From positions 85,178,364 to 85,242,363 of the forward strand of contig NC_067196.1 in NCBI RefSeq assembly GCF_000699445.3: a stretch of DNA of 64,000 nt. The letters run 5' to 3'. This document shows, piece after piece, positions 1 through 10,964 of the stretch. Origin of the DNA: Schistosoma haematobium (lineage: Eukaryota > Platyhelminthes > Trematoda > Strigeidida > Schistosomatidae). The position numbers were made by a program, and so were the translations under genes. The first letter of the stretch is position 1; every line of letters starts with the position of its first letter. The notes under the pieces are model-generated. The model was given only the letters and a program-made list of their open reading frames with translations, was not told where the DNA came from and searched no databases.

Positions 1-819
1 CAGTATTAAAATAGTTTTCAACTTACAGATTTAAATATAATACTACCATACGTTGGTTTAGGCACTTGAGTAGTATAGGTAACTAAAAAAAATCTGTTAC
101 TCATCCCTGTACATTAATGAATTCACTTGGATTAAGTTCATTGTTATTATTACCAGTGTTTTTACGTGACCAATCAAATTAACGTTGATAAAGATGATCT
201 CGAACTCGCAACTTAATGATTAATCTGAGTGCTTAGAAAGCCTAGCTACAACTTTTTGGGGTACTGATTCATGCTTCTCAAATATACTGATATGTATAAA
301 AATTGGCCTATTCTACCTAACTTTCACATTATCAAATTCGTTCCAAAACGAAAAGTAATCATACGAAGTTTGAGTGATTTGGTTTTCGTCTTGTTGCTTA
401 GTACTCGACCTTACTGTTATCCATGACCAACTTAACAACTTGGTTGTAAGAAATGCGGTGTCTCGAATGATTGCTGTACTCAACTGTATCGTAAAACATG
501 ATACGAAAGTTGTGTGGGTGGATACTTACTCGATCAAATTTACGTATTCGGTTGTTAAAAGTCGAGTGATTCAGCGATTGGACCACCGTTCTTCGTTCTT
601 TGGTGAGGGCCCTAAACATCCTGTCTTTAGTTTTTTTTCTGTTTATGATCTTAGGGTCATTTGTATCTTAGGTGTCCTTAAACGGAATCAGCGTTTCATC
701 CTAACAGATTTCAAAGACACTCACATTACGATATATTCACTTTGACCTTATTGATCTGGGACTTTGTCGGTGCTGATGATTTTGCAAGTATATTGTTACT
801 TTTTACTCTATTCCTTTAG
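1..819. other. Intron or upstream sequence before the first visible ABHD17 exon
   Basis: No host exon is recognised here. The missing amino-terminal part of the ABHD17-like protein (the cysteine-rich palmitoylated start) is not encoded in this stretch as far as I can read, so the preceding exon should lie before the window. A 123-codon open stretch at 374-745 on the + strand matches nothing I know and looks like chance coding. Confidence 0.5.
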
Positions 820-1086
820 GTTTTCTATACTTTGACAAAGCGTCAATCTCGAATTGTTTGTATGCATATCCCAGCGAATTCTGTTGTCTCACCTTCTCAA
901 TTCTCGTCAAATATATCCTCTCGTCGTGGCCTTTCTGGTCAATCAAGAATGAGAAGTCCTGCACTTAGTGTTAGTTGTCCAACTCTTACAGACGAAGGTC
1001 GGTTCGGATCAGTTCAACCTAACTCACCACATCAACCAACTTATACGGTATTATTCAGTCATGGAAACGCAGTTGATATTGGTCAG
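820..1086 (+). CDS. ABHD17: ABHD17-like depalmitoylase, internal exon a (first exon visible)
   Basis: ABHD17 proteins are membrane-anchored α/β-hydrolases that remove palmitate from proteins at the plasma membrane and endosomes. This exon runs from a ...tttag acceptor (819) to a GT donor at 1087 and encodes 89 residues in phase 0. The strand opposite the catalytic core is recognisable: VFYTLTKRQSRIVCMHIP near the start and TVLFSHGNAVDIGQ at the end, which is the family's first core β-strand and its conserved HGNAVD segment. Between these two blocks sit about 50 Ser/Arg/Pro-rich residues that the human paralogues lack. The 5' exon(s), which carry the initiator Met and the Cys cluster, are outside the window, so the gene is partial here. 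I infer orthology from the ordered motifs across all four exons; the choice among ABHD17A, B and C paralogues does not apply in a fluke. Confidence 0.88.
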
Positions 1087-3785
1087 GTATGTTTATCAAA
1101 GAGAAAAATAACAGTAATCTATTTACATACGAACCAACTCTGAAATACTAAAAACCCGAAATATTCTGTTTATGACCAGACTTTCCAGATTAGCAGTTTA
1201 CTTATTATAGCATTTGGCTTCAATCTATTGGATTAAGAACTTTAATCCTGTCCTACTCATTGGGGTTAGATCGTCAAGTTACGGTATATATGGTTAATAG
1301 AAAAATTTGGTAGCTGGACTGTACTGTATTTTATGAAACATGTCGTATTCCACGTCAAATTATATTTGTCGGCTTTCCTTCTATTTTTGGAAAAATGAAT
1401 TTTATATTAATGTAGAGTTAATGATGAGTGGATTAGATGCGAAAATGTGGCTTAAAAAGTTGCATGAGTAGGACATTTCATTTGGTTATCATTAACATCT
1501 GTACACAAAGAGAAAACAAACGTACAGATTGTGAAGAAATTGATCTAAGGTATTTGAATGTTGAGGATACACGAAGAATGAATTGTTTGATACTCTTGTG
1601 TAATGTATTTCGAATTACTCCATCAAGAGTTTCTTAGCAAATTCTTGTGAACCTCGAAAAAGCAAACCCAGAAGCATCCCTCCTAATAGCTGAGACATGG
1701 AGTTAGCGATCTCTAATAATAAATATTTTGATCAGTAATAGTCTTACTCCATGCTAGATCGGACATTAGTATAGACTAGCTCAGAATTCGTAACACGCTC
1801 TAGCTCCCCTACTCAATCCTGATTAGCGGGTTCATCGGTTAATTTAACTAATTTTGGATTTAACCACACACCAAATATCAACGTTACGGTTTTTATTCAT
1901 TTCCTGTTTCAGTCAATAGTAATCCGTTTTGTTATCCCGCATATGAACAGAATTAAAAGTAATTATTTCAGTTTAGATTTGTATATATGTGCATTTCTTC
2001 TAACTTGATGATTTGACATGTTAGCAAACTGGCATATTCTCATTCAGTTTGAAATTACATAACCTAGTAACCTGAGAAGTAAACTTTCTTTCACTCAATT
2101 GATTTTTTGTTTAAGTGCTGATTTATGTGTTTTCTGCTTTTAGTCTTTCATCTAAAAATATAGAAAGATATCTATTTTTGGAATGCATTTATCAAATTGT
2201 CTCTCCTTACATTAAAGTCCACGTCCTTTTTAACGAGTCACGTGTAGAATTTATGCATTTACATGTTTTTGTTCTCGATACAACAGAGTGCTCTAGTTTA
2301 AGTGTTCACATTCCTTTGAAGAGCTATTCATTAGTATTTAGTAATGTAATCTAATTCATTGGAGGAATTTCGTTTTACAAGTAAATATTAGGCAAAATTA
2401 ACGATGGGTCTATTGCTTCATCCAACGCCTTCGATAACTGATAACGGTCCTGATGAGAACACTGATCAGGTAGTCTGTATCTGCCAGCATGGCTCTAACC
2501 AGCGGTTAGTGAATTCACGGGATAATCCAACTTTTCAGTTTGGCCGCCTCTAGCTTTCTTCAAGCCTACTTCTATACTAGCAGCCGTCGCACACACTTAC
2601 CTAGTATTGTGGTAAAGTACCGTAAATCATTGCATTGCTTGATGGTGGTTGTATTTTCACTGTGGTTATCTTCTTCCTGCATTCTTCCATTTTCTCTATG
2701 GAGGTAATGATTACAGGAGCTATTTTCGCACCTTAGTTCTCAGCAATCCCGTGAATCACTTGAAATTCCCATAGTATAGGCCTAATGCATCATCTGTAAA
2801 TGCAATGATTCAAAAAGTACATTTAAAAGTACAATATAGGGTTTAATTATACAAACTGTTTATGTTTGTTGGCCACTGGGTATTGGCCAATGTTGTGTTT
2901 GTCTGTTCCTTAATGAAGATCGAATCTTATCGATCAAATTTCATTGTAACTAGTCGTTTGTGATTCGATATCGTATGGACTGTGTTCTGATCTTAGGTCG
3001 CTGGTGGTAGTCTAGAATAAACCCTGAACCTATTTTTTGCACTAGTTAGCACTCGTTAACAAGGTTTACTCACACTCTTGGAGGAACTGGTACTTTTGTA
3101 ATTTCGCGTCAACCAGCTTCACAGATTACAGGTACATATTGTTGAGTGCAACCAATAAGGAACCTAGATCCAAGGTTTCCTGTAGACTTTTTAATAATCT
3201 AACTTTAAAACCTGTAAATCATTCCTAATGAATATTTTGTTTCCACCAAAGTTTATGAATGTCTTAGGACTAATTTTCAGCAAAACCTAGTTTAATATTA
3301 AAGTGAGGTAATCATGTAGTGTACTGACGTAACCAAACGTATGAAGAATCACACACGTCTGTCTTCTCTATTACATGATCAATTAGTCATAAAATTGGTT
3401 TAAAGTTTTAGATTTTCTGTCTTTTATTTTTTATATTTATATAATTCTAATAAGAGCTCCTGATATTTAAACAGAAGCTTCACCCGAACTGTACAGATCT
3501 AGTCCTTGTCATGTTATATGTTGTTGTTTTATCGTTCATCATTATCTGTGTATATGGTTATTTAACGATTGTGTGCCGCATTTAATGTCAAACAAGCATA
3601 CACCAATATATTATTAATTATTAAGGCAAAAAAGTTGTCACATATAAAATTTGACCTAACTGATGTTAAGTTAATTGCTTTAGATCGATATTTTGATGCC
3701 CTATGTATTTGACAGTTGTAACCTAAAACCAATTATTCTTGTTTGTTTTCTAATTGCTTATTCCGCCCTCTTTTTTTCCTGTCAG
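1087..3785 (+). other. ABHD17 intron between exons a and b
   Basis: This 2.7-kb intron has a GT donor at 1087 and a pyrimidine-rich tract ending in AG at 3785. The only recognisable content is a degraded antisense non-LTR remnant at about 2430-2650, listed separately. The rest is AT-rich and shows nothing I can name. Confidence 0.8.
2430..2650 (-). mobile_element. Degraded non-LTR (RTE-like) 3'-end fragment
   Basis: Read on the minus strand, this stretch is a diverged copy of the retrotransposon segment that is much better preserved at 35795-36139 and 60060-60398. The + strand block 'tctgtatctgccagcatggc' aligns with 'tctgaatctaccaacatggc' in those copies, and the sequences on both sides stay in register. 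No open frame survives. It is an old insertion within the ABHD17 intron. Confidence 0.55.
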
Positions 3786-4019
3786 ATGGCTGGATTTCTT
3801 CAGTCACTAGCATATCGTTTCAGTGTAAATATCTTATGCTATGATTATTCAGGTTATGGGGGAAGCTCTGGTCAACGGTTAGAAGAGAATTTATATGCTG
3901 ATGCTGATGCAGTATTGAATGAATTACGTGAACGATTTAATGTGCCGCTTAATCGTATTGTATTATATGGACAGAGTATTGGGACTGCTCCAACAGTTGA
4001 ATTAGCGACTAAATATAAA
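3786..4019 (+). CDS. ABHD17: ABHD17-like depalmitoylase, exon b (nucleophile serine)
   Basis: This 78-codon, phase-0 exon lies between the ...cctgtcag acceptor and a GTATGT donor at 4020. It encodes the nucleophile elbow GQSIGT; the serine codon (AGT) is at 3975-3977, residue 64 of the exon. It also carries the family blocks ILCYDYSGYGGSSG, where the YDYSGYG motif is diagnostic of ABHD17, and EENLYADADAV. The first codon is ATG, but this is an internal methionine: the reading frame enters directly from the preceding exon. Confidence 0.93.
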
Positions 4020-5902
4020 GTATGTTTCAATTTGTGATATATATATATATATATATGAGTACATACACTTGAGAATGTTAGTATTTTTGACAGGTTATGA
4101 ATGAAAATTTTTGTATGTTTCAATTGTGAAGTTTGCCTAAATTTAAAGCAAGTTTTAATCGTTTGTTATAAGACAGTAATAGGCATATGTGCAAGCCAAC
4201 TACTTGATTGTTTAATTTGAATTAGAATGATAACAGTTGTATGAAAAAATTAGTTCTATCTTAAATCCTTTTTTCCCCCTCCATCTAACTGTTTAATTAT
4301 GCAATAACAACCATTTATCAATATATTTTATTAGTGGAGTAATTGTTGATAGATTTGAGTAATATATCAACGTAGAACATCTCAGAAAAGTCTTTCCGTT
4401 TAAGTTGTCAAATTTCACGTACACGCGAAATGGTTGAGGTTGATAGAATTAAGATTACATTTAAATAAACATAGGTTGAAGAGGAAAGTTAAATAAGGAG
4501 TAATAAAACATTTAGTATCTTAACGGTAATAAGAAAGGTGAATGAGTTTTAAGTCATTGTGATTAATTCTAGAAATAATTTCCTTGTTATCTTGAAAACT
4601 AATAAAATAACATCATACAGGTGAGTTGTTCTGTCAGTTCAAAGTTTCTTTTGTAATTTAACTATTAATATGAGTATTAATTTATAGAATAGTTTACCTA
4701 TTTGTAATCTGACGTAAATACAAACTTTGATCCTGCAAATCTTATAATGGAATACTACATACTGTTATACAAAGTATTCCTTAGTACCTGCATTTATTGG
4801 ATGGTAGTCAGTAGAAGTTGGTTCGGTGACAATGCAGGGTCTGGGACAAGTGTATCTCAAGTAAATTCGTCGCATCTCATATCATAAGATTGATAAGGTG
4901 GGGATAAAGGATCTTGACATATCACATGCCGGTGACCGTGTGTTATCTCAGGGCCAAACGTTAGGCGAGAGTTTGTACATAAGGCACAATATTGAAGGAC
5001 GCGGATTAATCACCTAGTCAAGGTTTCAGTCTGTATGTCCTTGCTTGGTTCAAAAGAAGACGTACATATACCTATAATTTTTGTAAAATTGATTCGATTT
5101 ATCAATTGACGGTTTATTGTCATTTCTTGGTCTTCGCAGTTAGTAATTCTAATATCGTCCATTACTGTTGAAGCTTTCATACTTTCGACCTATGTAATCC
5201 TGTTACTTATCGCCTAATAAGATTGATAATTAGAAAAATTATATCATTGGTCGATTTTGTATTAAAGTCGATATAAAAGACAGTTTACGCAATGATTACC
5301 TCATTAGGAACGATGAGCTCTAACCATCACACTGTTACTAACTTAGATTCGGGCCGAAACGTAGTCTCATCCGCAGATAATTTATTTCTCCACATGCCGT
5401 TTCTTATAGCGTTTCCATCACTGGGAGCTATAAATTACACACCAAAAGAATTTGAATAGGCATAACATATTTTTTCGGCAAATTTTCCAAGTAAATAAAT
5501 TGTTTATTTAAATGAATGAAATACAGAAGATTCTGAAAATCTTGAAAATTTTTGTCAATATCTTGTGGATGAAAAAAGAATAATCTGATGTGATGTTTCT
5601 TCGTCCACAACTATTCAAACAAATTCGACAAATCGTTTTCTTAATGTTATCAGTTTAGACGGTATTTATAAATGAAAATATGTTTCTCGACATGAATTTG
5701 TTTTATCTTTATCCGGTCAAGAAACATCCTCGTTGGTAACCTAATTTCTGTATTTCTCCAAGTAGTCAACAAACAACCCGAAATTTTTTGAAATAGTGAC
5801 AAATAATTCATCTTCAATCGCTGCAACAACCATGGAAACGTATCTCGACCCACATCACTCATTATGTCATGTGAACATAATAATAGTGCATTATCTTCAA
5901 CT

Positions 5903-5915
5903 TTAAATGGAATTG
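5903..5915 (+). repeat. Target-site duplication, left copy, of the SINE at 5916-6136
   Basis: The 13-mer ttaaatggaattg occurs here and again at 6137-6149, immediately bordering the SINE on both sides. This is the mark of target-primed insertion. Confidence 0.8.
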
Positions 5916-6136
5916 GTTGAAGTTAGACATTAACACCGTTGGATGCCGGCTCAGTGGTCTATTGGTTAAGTGCTCGCGCGCGAGGTCAGTAGGTCCTGGC
6001 TTCGAACCCCGCAGGGTGCGGGATCGCGGATGCGCACTGCTGAGGAGTCCCATGCTAGGACGAAACGGCCGTCCAGTGCTTCCAGGTTTTCCATATTGGT
6101 CTACCTTCAATTGACTCATGATTTCAACCTGTGAAA
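5916..6136 (+). mobile_element. Full-length tRNA-derived SINE carrying a hammerhead ribozyme
   Basis: A 221-bp element flanked by a perfect 13-bp target duplication. The 5' half is tRNA-like: a polymerase III A-box-like stretch (tggtctattggttaagtgc, about 5956-5974) and a B-box-like stretch (ggcttcgaacccc, about 5998-6010). The middle carries a complete hammerhead motif (6034-6079), followed by a 3' tail (ttccaggttttcc... to ...atgatttcaac). At least seven other copies or fragments of the family lie in this window. The tRNA head and the body differ from the Smα family at 10.7-11.1 kb. The presence of the Pol III boxes and the duplication is seen; mobilisation by a resident LINE is inferred. 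Confidence 0.85.
6034..6079 (+). ncRNA. Hammerhead ribozyme with intact core
   Basis: All invariant parts can be assigned. Stem I is GCACTG (6034-6039) with CAGTGC (6074-6079), six pairs. The core CTGAGGA is at 6040-6046. Stem II is GTCC (6047-6050) with GGAC (6058-6061) around a 7-nt loop. GAA is at 6062-6064. Stem III is ACGG/CCGT (6065-6072), four pairs with no loop, and the cleavage-site C is at 6073 (GTC). Position 7 of the core is G, which the motif tolerates. The loop-less stem III is typical of schistosome, PLE and other short-stem-III hammerheads, which tend to act as dimers. Activity is inferred. Confidence 0.85.
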
Positions 6137-6149
6137 TTAAATGGAATTG
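6137..6149 (+). repeat. Target-site duplication, right copy, of the SINE at 5916-6136
   Basis: Identical 13-mer to that at 5903-5915 (ttaaatggaattg). Confidence 0.8.
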
Positions 6150-6756
6150 CTGAATTCGCAATTTAATGTTGTGCATATGTTCTTCCATTTGTTGTACATA
6201 AAAACGTTGATAATCCACTGAGTAACATACTCTTTCAATGAACCTACGTATTATGTTCACATAATACTATAGGTGATATGAATTGAGATATAAACAAGTG
6301 CATAATTGGAAAGTATGAGGGGTTTTTCGCTATTAACGCTGTGTGAGTGATTAGTAAATTGAAGTCACAATCTTGTTGACATTATTTTAACAGTTTTTCC
6401 AAGCTTATAGGAAGCGCATGTATTTGCGCCTGAATCGGATGATGATGAAACGTTAAATAAATTGAGCTAGGAACCAAAAAGAAAGAAGGTTCGTTGATGC
6501 TCAGTGTTTTCGTGTCCTATACTAAAACCAAAAAGCCATCCGGTGCTTGATTTCTAATTATAGCTAAGTTAGGTCGGTTATCGATATCAAGAAGACTTCG
6601 GAAAATTCTGAACATTTCTTCATTTGGTCACTTTTAGATTCCATTTCAACCTATTCCTACGCCAGCTTTGTAGTTCATGGTATTTGGTGGCTAAAAGGCA
6701 TATGTAACATATCTAAATCATTTAAATCGACTTATTATTTCAACCTAAATTAATGT

Positions 6757-6996
6757 CGATAGAACAATAAGAAGACGGAGTTGATCTGAAAAATGTGATG
6801 TATTTGCGCTATACATTTCGAACAATCTGGTCACACATATACTTGTCAAGGCATTTTTATATGAAAATTAATAAAGGTCAATTAATTTTCATATAAAAAT
6901 GCCTTGACAAGTATATGTGTGACCAGATTGTTCGAAATGTATAGCGCAAATACATCACATTTTTCAGATCAACTCCGTCTTCTTATTGTTCTATCG
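6757..6996. repeat. Perfect 116-bp inverted repeat built from PLE 3'-end sequence
   Basis: Arms 6757-6872 and 6881-6996 are exact reverse complements over 116 bp around the 8-bp spacer aaaggtca. The arm sequence (gtgaccagattgttcgaaat core) reappears at about 14370-14470, downstream of a PLE coding fragment, and in diverged form at about 61430-61470 at the end of the minus-strand PLE. It is therefore the 3' end or pseudo-LTR of one PLE family, here joined head to head. Confidence 0.9.
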
Positions 6997-7123
6997 AAAT
7001 TTATAAAAGGGACTAATTGCTCTAAATTAATGTGTTTAATCGTACAAGTGGAACATTGTTTTGTTCTCTTCCAAACATTTATGAAAGTGGGATAGTGAAG
7101 AAGATTTGTAGCTCAGGTGGATG

Positions 7124-7367
7124 ATTTTGATGGGGTTTTGTTCTCTGAGCTGAATGGTTTAATCGTGGAGCTCTCATCGTTCTTCTGAACGACACTGTCA
7201 GCACAAACTTCAAGACCTCAAAGTCTACAGGACAAGTTGTGAACTACATGTGGAGAAATTCGAACACTTCATTTCTATCTAAAGTTTGTGCTGATGATGT
7301 CATTCAGAAGAACGATGAAAGCTCCACGACCAAATCATCCAGCTTAGAGAACAAAACTCCATCAAAA
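7124..7367. repeat. Imperfect inverted repeat built from a second PLE family's 3' end
   Basis: Arms at about 7124-7209 and 7283-7367 match as reverse complements with scattered mismatches around a spacer of roughly 73 bp. The right-arm sequence (cagaagaacgatgaaagctc) recurs at 56705-56765 and, diverged, at 15150-15210. In both of those places it follows decayed PLE GIY-YIG coding sequence. It lies only 128 bp from the palindrome at 6757-6996. Confidence 0.75.
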
Positions 7368-8507
7368 TTTATAAAAGTTTCTTATTGATTGCTAGATTTC
7401 CAATTCTTTGTTTATATCTGGTTTAAACATATTGCCATTATTATTCTTGTCAGTCATTCAAAATTTTTAAATATATTTGTTTTGTACCTGACATTCATAA
7501 ATTTGTCTCTAACTTTTACAGTTTTTATTCAGTTGAGAGAAGAAAAAGGAGTATTCAATTTTATTGATAAAACCCGGTTTTATGTAATTTCGTTTGTGAC
7601 ATTTTTCGTTTTAGTCAATCACTGTGTGTGTGTGTTTGTGTATGTATGTGTTTACCTTTATATTTCAATGTTGTAGTTCAGTAGACAAACAAAAAAAATT
7701 CATATCACAGAAATATTTATACGTCAACTATGTGGGGTGATATACTTTCCATAATAATTTATGTATACCAACACACTTGTGGAGTAAATTAATTTCAGGT
7801 GAAATGAATACCGAATTTTAGTAGAACTACATGTTATTTTGCTTTCGATCATAATTTCTACATAACAAGCAGCAACTATTGTTTAACTAATATCGAATAT
7901 ATATATTTATGTAATTTGGTGTTGGTTTAATACAGGACCTGTATAACGTAAACTTGAAACTTAATGGTTAGAATTTGAGCGTTATAACAGTTACTTCACT
8001 TCCCCACTTGATTTCTATGATCAGTTGTACCTTCATTTTTTTCGTCCTATTTAGTCTTTCATCGATTAAATTTGTACTAATATGTATACTCAAGTGGTAT
8101 TTGTTTCTATTGCAGCTAAAAACTTAGCCAGTCATATGAGCTTGTTTTATATACAAACTCTAGAAACTAGTTAAATTAATTTAGTGAACAATCAACTGAA
8201 TATTCATAAAACAAATAACAATCATCTATTTAAAATAAAAGAATTTTTAAAGAATTCTGACGGCCATTATTCGCCTAATTTTTGGATTGTCAGTGACTAG
8301 AAAACTTCGTCAACTTTGTAGTTGTAACTATTAAACTATTGTATGAACTAAGATTTCTATTTTGTCTTAATCACACTTAAAACCCTGAAATGATAAATCG
8401 TTAGTATATTACTAGGATTTCCATTCATTGAGAAAATGTTCATACAATATTCAAATGGGTTCTAACTGTGATTGAATCAGTTGTATTTATTTTTTATTTT
8501 ATTTAAA

Positions 8508-8975
8508 CACATAAACATTGGTACAAGGAGGCACCAAATAGATATGCGCCACATGAATCATTCGATTTATGTGAGGGCTGGGATACCGCCCGAGTGCCCA
8601 GACCGAAGCAGGTGGTTTTCTTAGGAGGCCACACCCCGAGCCTTGCACCTAAAGGTCTAACCCACAAGGCAGTGGAGCATCGTGAGGAGATGCAGTCTCA
8701 TGGTAGCCGGTGACCAACGATTGGTTCATACGCTATTTGTTTCCTCGGGATACTAGAGCCCATGTGCACTATTGGTTTGGGATCCGGTTAAAGCGCCGGA
8801 CATTCGCTTTTCGTTCTCTCAATTTCGTAGACAACACCCCCGCCACGAGAAGGCAGTGAGTAGGATTGCCCTGGCAGAGGCTGTATACGCGTGGCCGTGT
8901 GAGAGCATTTCGAGAGTGAGGGCGGGCCCACTCCACTCTCGGTCATACCAGGGCATTTGGGGGCAATTGAAAGAA
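8508..8975 (+). repeat. Unclassified interspersed repeat, copy 1
   Basis: About 0.45 kb, clearly richer in GC than its surroundings, with a second copy in the same orientation at 25737-26240. Shared landmarks run from 'ggtacaaggaggcaccaaat' through 'ggcagtggagcatcgt' to 'caacacccccgccacgagaa'. Neither strand has an open frame longer than about 70 codons in this copy. It may be part of an LTR or a non-autonomous element; I cannot assign it to a family. Confidence 0.7.
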
Positions 8976-9993
8976 TAGATATTACCATTCATCCATAACA
9001 ACTGATATTTCGAATATTCGATCCTGTCTCTGCCATCACTGTTATAAAATACTCATTATTAGTTATTGCCTAATAATAATAATTCGCGTGACCGGATTAT
9101 TAACACAAGTACCGAATTCAATTAATATCAATATACAAAAAGAATACGAAATCGTCTAGCAAATCAAATTTTTTTCTTCCTAATCAATTGACACGTAAAT
9201 TACAAAATGTTAAACGCGTAAAATAAATACGAATTAGGCTTCATTTAATACATAACCAACTGTAGGTCATACTCACTTGTCATTAAAATCAAGACATTGA
9301 CTGTCAGACTTCATTTTTACCCACCTTGTCATCATTACTGGATAACAGTTACTTCAGTGAATTACATATAGTGTATATAAGTTGATGATAAAGCATTTGG
9401 CTGTTATTTAAATGTCTTGGTACACCTAATGGTGGGATGAGTCCACTGTCCTTTTTCCCGAAAGCCTCAAAATCCTAAAGGGACAAATGGCTTATAAACG
9501 TAGTTTGGTTGCCAGCTATTATAGGTCTACATTTCCTGATGTTATTACACTGTCTTATAGATTACAGCTCCAGGTTAAAGGTTCGAACATTGGTCCACTA
9601 AGAATATCCTAAGGATATCCTGACAGTATCCCAGCCCGTCCATAAGTATGAAAGTTGTTCCCTCTTTTATTTCTTCACAATATTTTTCTCTTATTTGTAT
9701 GATACATACCTTTTTGATGTCCATTGTACCGGTATGTATGTATATTAAATAAATAAAACTTGCTTCTCTCTTGAAATCACGAATATTCATGGTATACATC
9801 TGTTGAAGTATTTTTGTTACACTTCTGCCTGAGTGTGTCAAGAAAAGCAAAGCGAGGTGCATTTTATCCTTTTTATTATTTTATATTTTTAATTTATTTA
9901 GACGTTTAATTGGCATATGAAATAAGCAATTAGATTTCGTTGATTTTATGCGATTTATCATAAATCTCTAATAAAAATATGTATTAACTTCAG

Positions 9994-10088
9994 GTTGCTG
10001 GTGTAGTTCTTCATTCACCATTTATGTCTGGTCTGCGCGTCGTCTGTCCTGGAACAACTAGACGTTTCTGTTTTGATCCATTCACGAA
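9994..10088 (+). CDS. ABHD17: ABHD17-like depalmitoylase, exon c
   Basis: A 95-nt exon between ...aacttcag and a GTGAGT donor at 10089. It encodes VAGVVLHSPFMSGLRVVCPG followed by TTRRFCFDPFT and ends two bases into an Asn codon. The HSP(x)MSGLRV block after the nucleophile strand is a family signature. The split codon AA|C is completed at 16211, giving FTNIDKVSRI across the junction, as expected for ABHD17. Confidence 0.93.
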
Positions 10089-10751
10089 GTGAGTATCCCA
10101 ACATCTTTTTCTGCTTTTTTTTCAAACTTTTTATTCTACCGATGTTCTTTTTTTATTGTGCTCACTTTCATTTCCCTATCTCTTCACAACTTTATTTTTA
10201 TTGTGGGGTGCATATTTATTTTAGTGCCCTGTTGTATTAATGTTTATGTTCAAATAAATAGATAAATAATATCGATTAGCAGTTCACGTTTAGTTAAGTA
10301 GTTGTTAAGCATGCGTCTTATACATACATTAGGCACTTCAGTCGATGAAAACCTGCGAACTCATCGGCGTATTTACCATATTTGCCTTGTTCCCTACTTT
10401 CATTGATTATCCTTGTATTGACAATTTTTCTTCACTATAACTTAACCTCATATTCTTTTGTAAATATATTTTCACCCTGTTTATTTTTAATCATATTCTC
10501 ATTGCCTAGTCTTCCTATTTATTTCGCTTTATTTGCTACTAATATTTTTGAATTGATGTCATGGTGTGGCGTAGTGACGTTGGCCGATGAACATATTTTC
10601 CAAGCTTCACATTGATTAGTACTGTTGACTTCTGTTAGATTTCTATAATACAGATAATAATTTTCATTTATCCTCAAGTGTAATAATAAGTGTGTTACGT
10701 AATACTTATCAAAATGGCGTATAAACAATCATGTAGTCATAAGAAATAATT

Positions 10752-10930
10752 ATAAGCAAAGATGGATAGTGGCTAGCAGTAGAATCCAGGACGCGCGTTA
10801 CGTCCTGTTTGAGACCTGTCAGCTGTATGTATCTGCATTCCAGAGTTGATGTTCACTCCGGGACTCGAACCCAGTACCATTCTCTTCAAACGCCATCGCG
10901 TTATCCGCTTAGCTACTGAGTCCTGATAGC
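10752..10930 (-). mobile_element. Smα-type SINE (tRNA-like head plus hammerhead), minus strand
   Basis: On the minus strand the order is an A-box-like stretch (tagctaagcggataacg), a B box (ctgggttcgagtccc, reverse complement of about 10861-10876), the linker gaacatcaactctggaatgc, then a hammerhead (10786-10827) and the tail gccactatccatctttgctta. This order and the hammerhead sequence agree with the known Smα satellite/SINE of schistosomes. In this copy the hammerhead core reads CTGACAG and the downstream GAA is GTA, so cleavage should be lost. Confidence 0.75.
10786..10827 (-). ncRNA. Smα hammerhead ribozyme, inactivated core
   Basis: Stems II and III and the GTC|CTGG cleavage site are recognisable, but the core CTGANGA is CTGACAG (two invariant purines changed) and GAAAC is GTAAC. 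This is a fossil motif and an active ribozyme is not expected. Confidence 0.7.
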
Positions 10931-10964
10931 CACTTGTGCAATAGGGTAAAGTTTAATTTCACTT

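Larger units (their letters stand above)
4020..9993 (+). other. ABHD17 intron between exons b and c
   Basis: A 6-kb intron. It holds a (TA)n run at about 4037-4057, a full-length hammerhead SINE (5916-6136), two PLE-end inverted repeats (6757-6996 and 7124-7367) and one copy of a 0.45-kb interspersed repeat (8508-8975). In 4120-5900 and 9000-9990 I see no exon. Part of 4800-5430 is less AT-rich than its surroundings and may be a repeat I cannot name. Confidence 0.8.

Noticed and set aside
374..745. A 123-codon open stretch on the + strand
   Set aside because: It has no recognisable motif, no plausible splice partners, and an overlapping stretch on the other strand (398-619). It lies in presumed intron.
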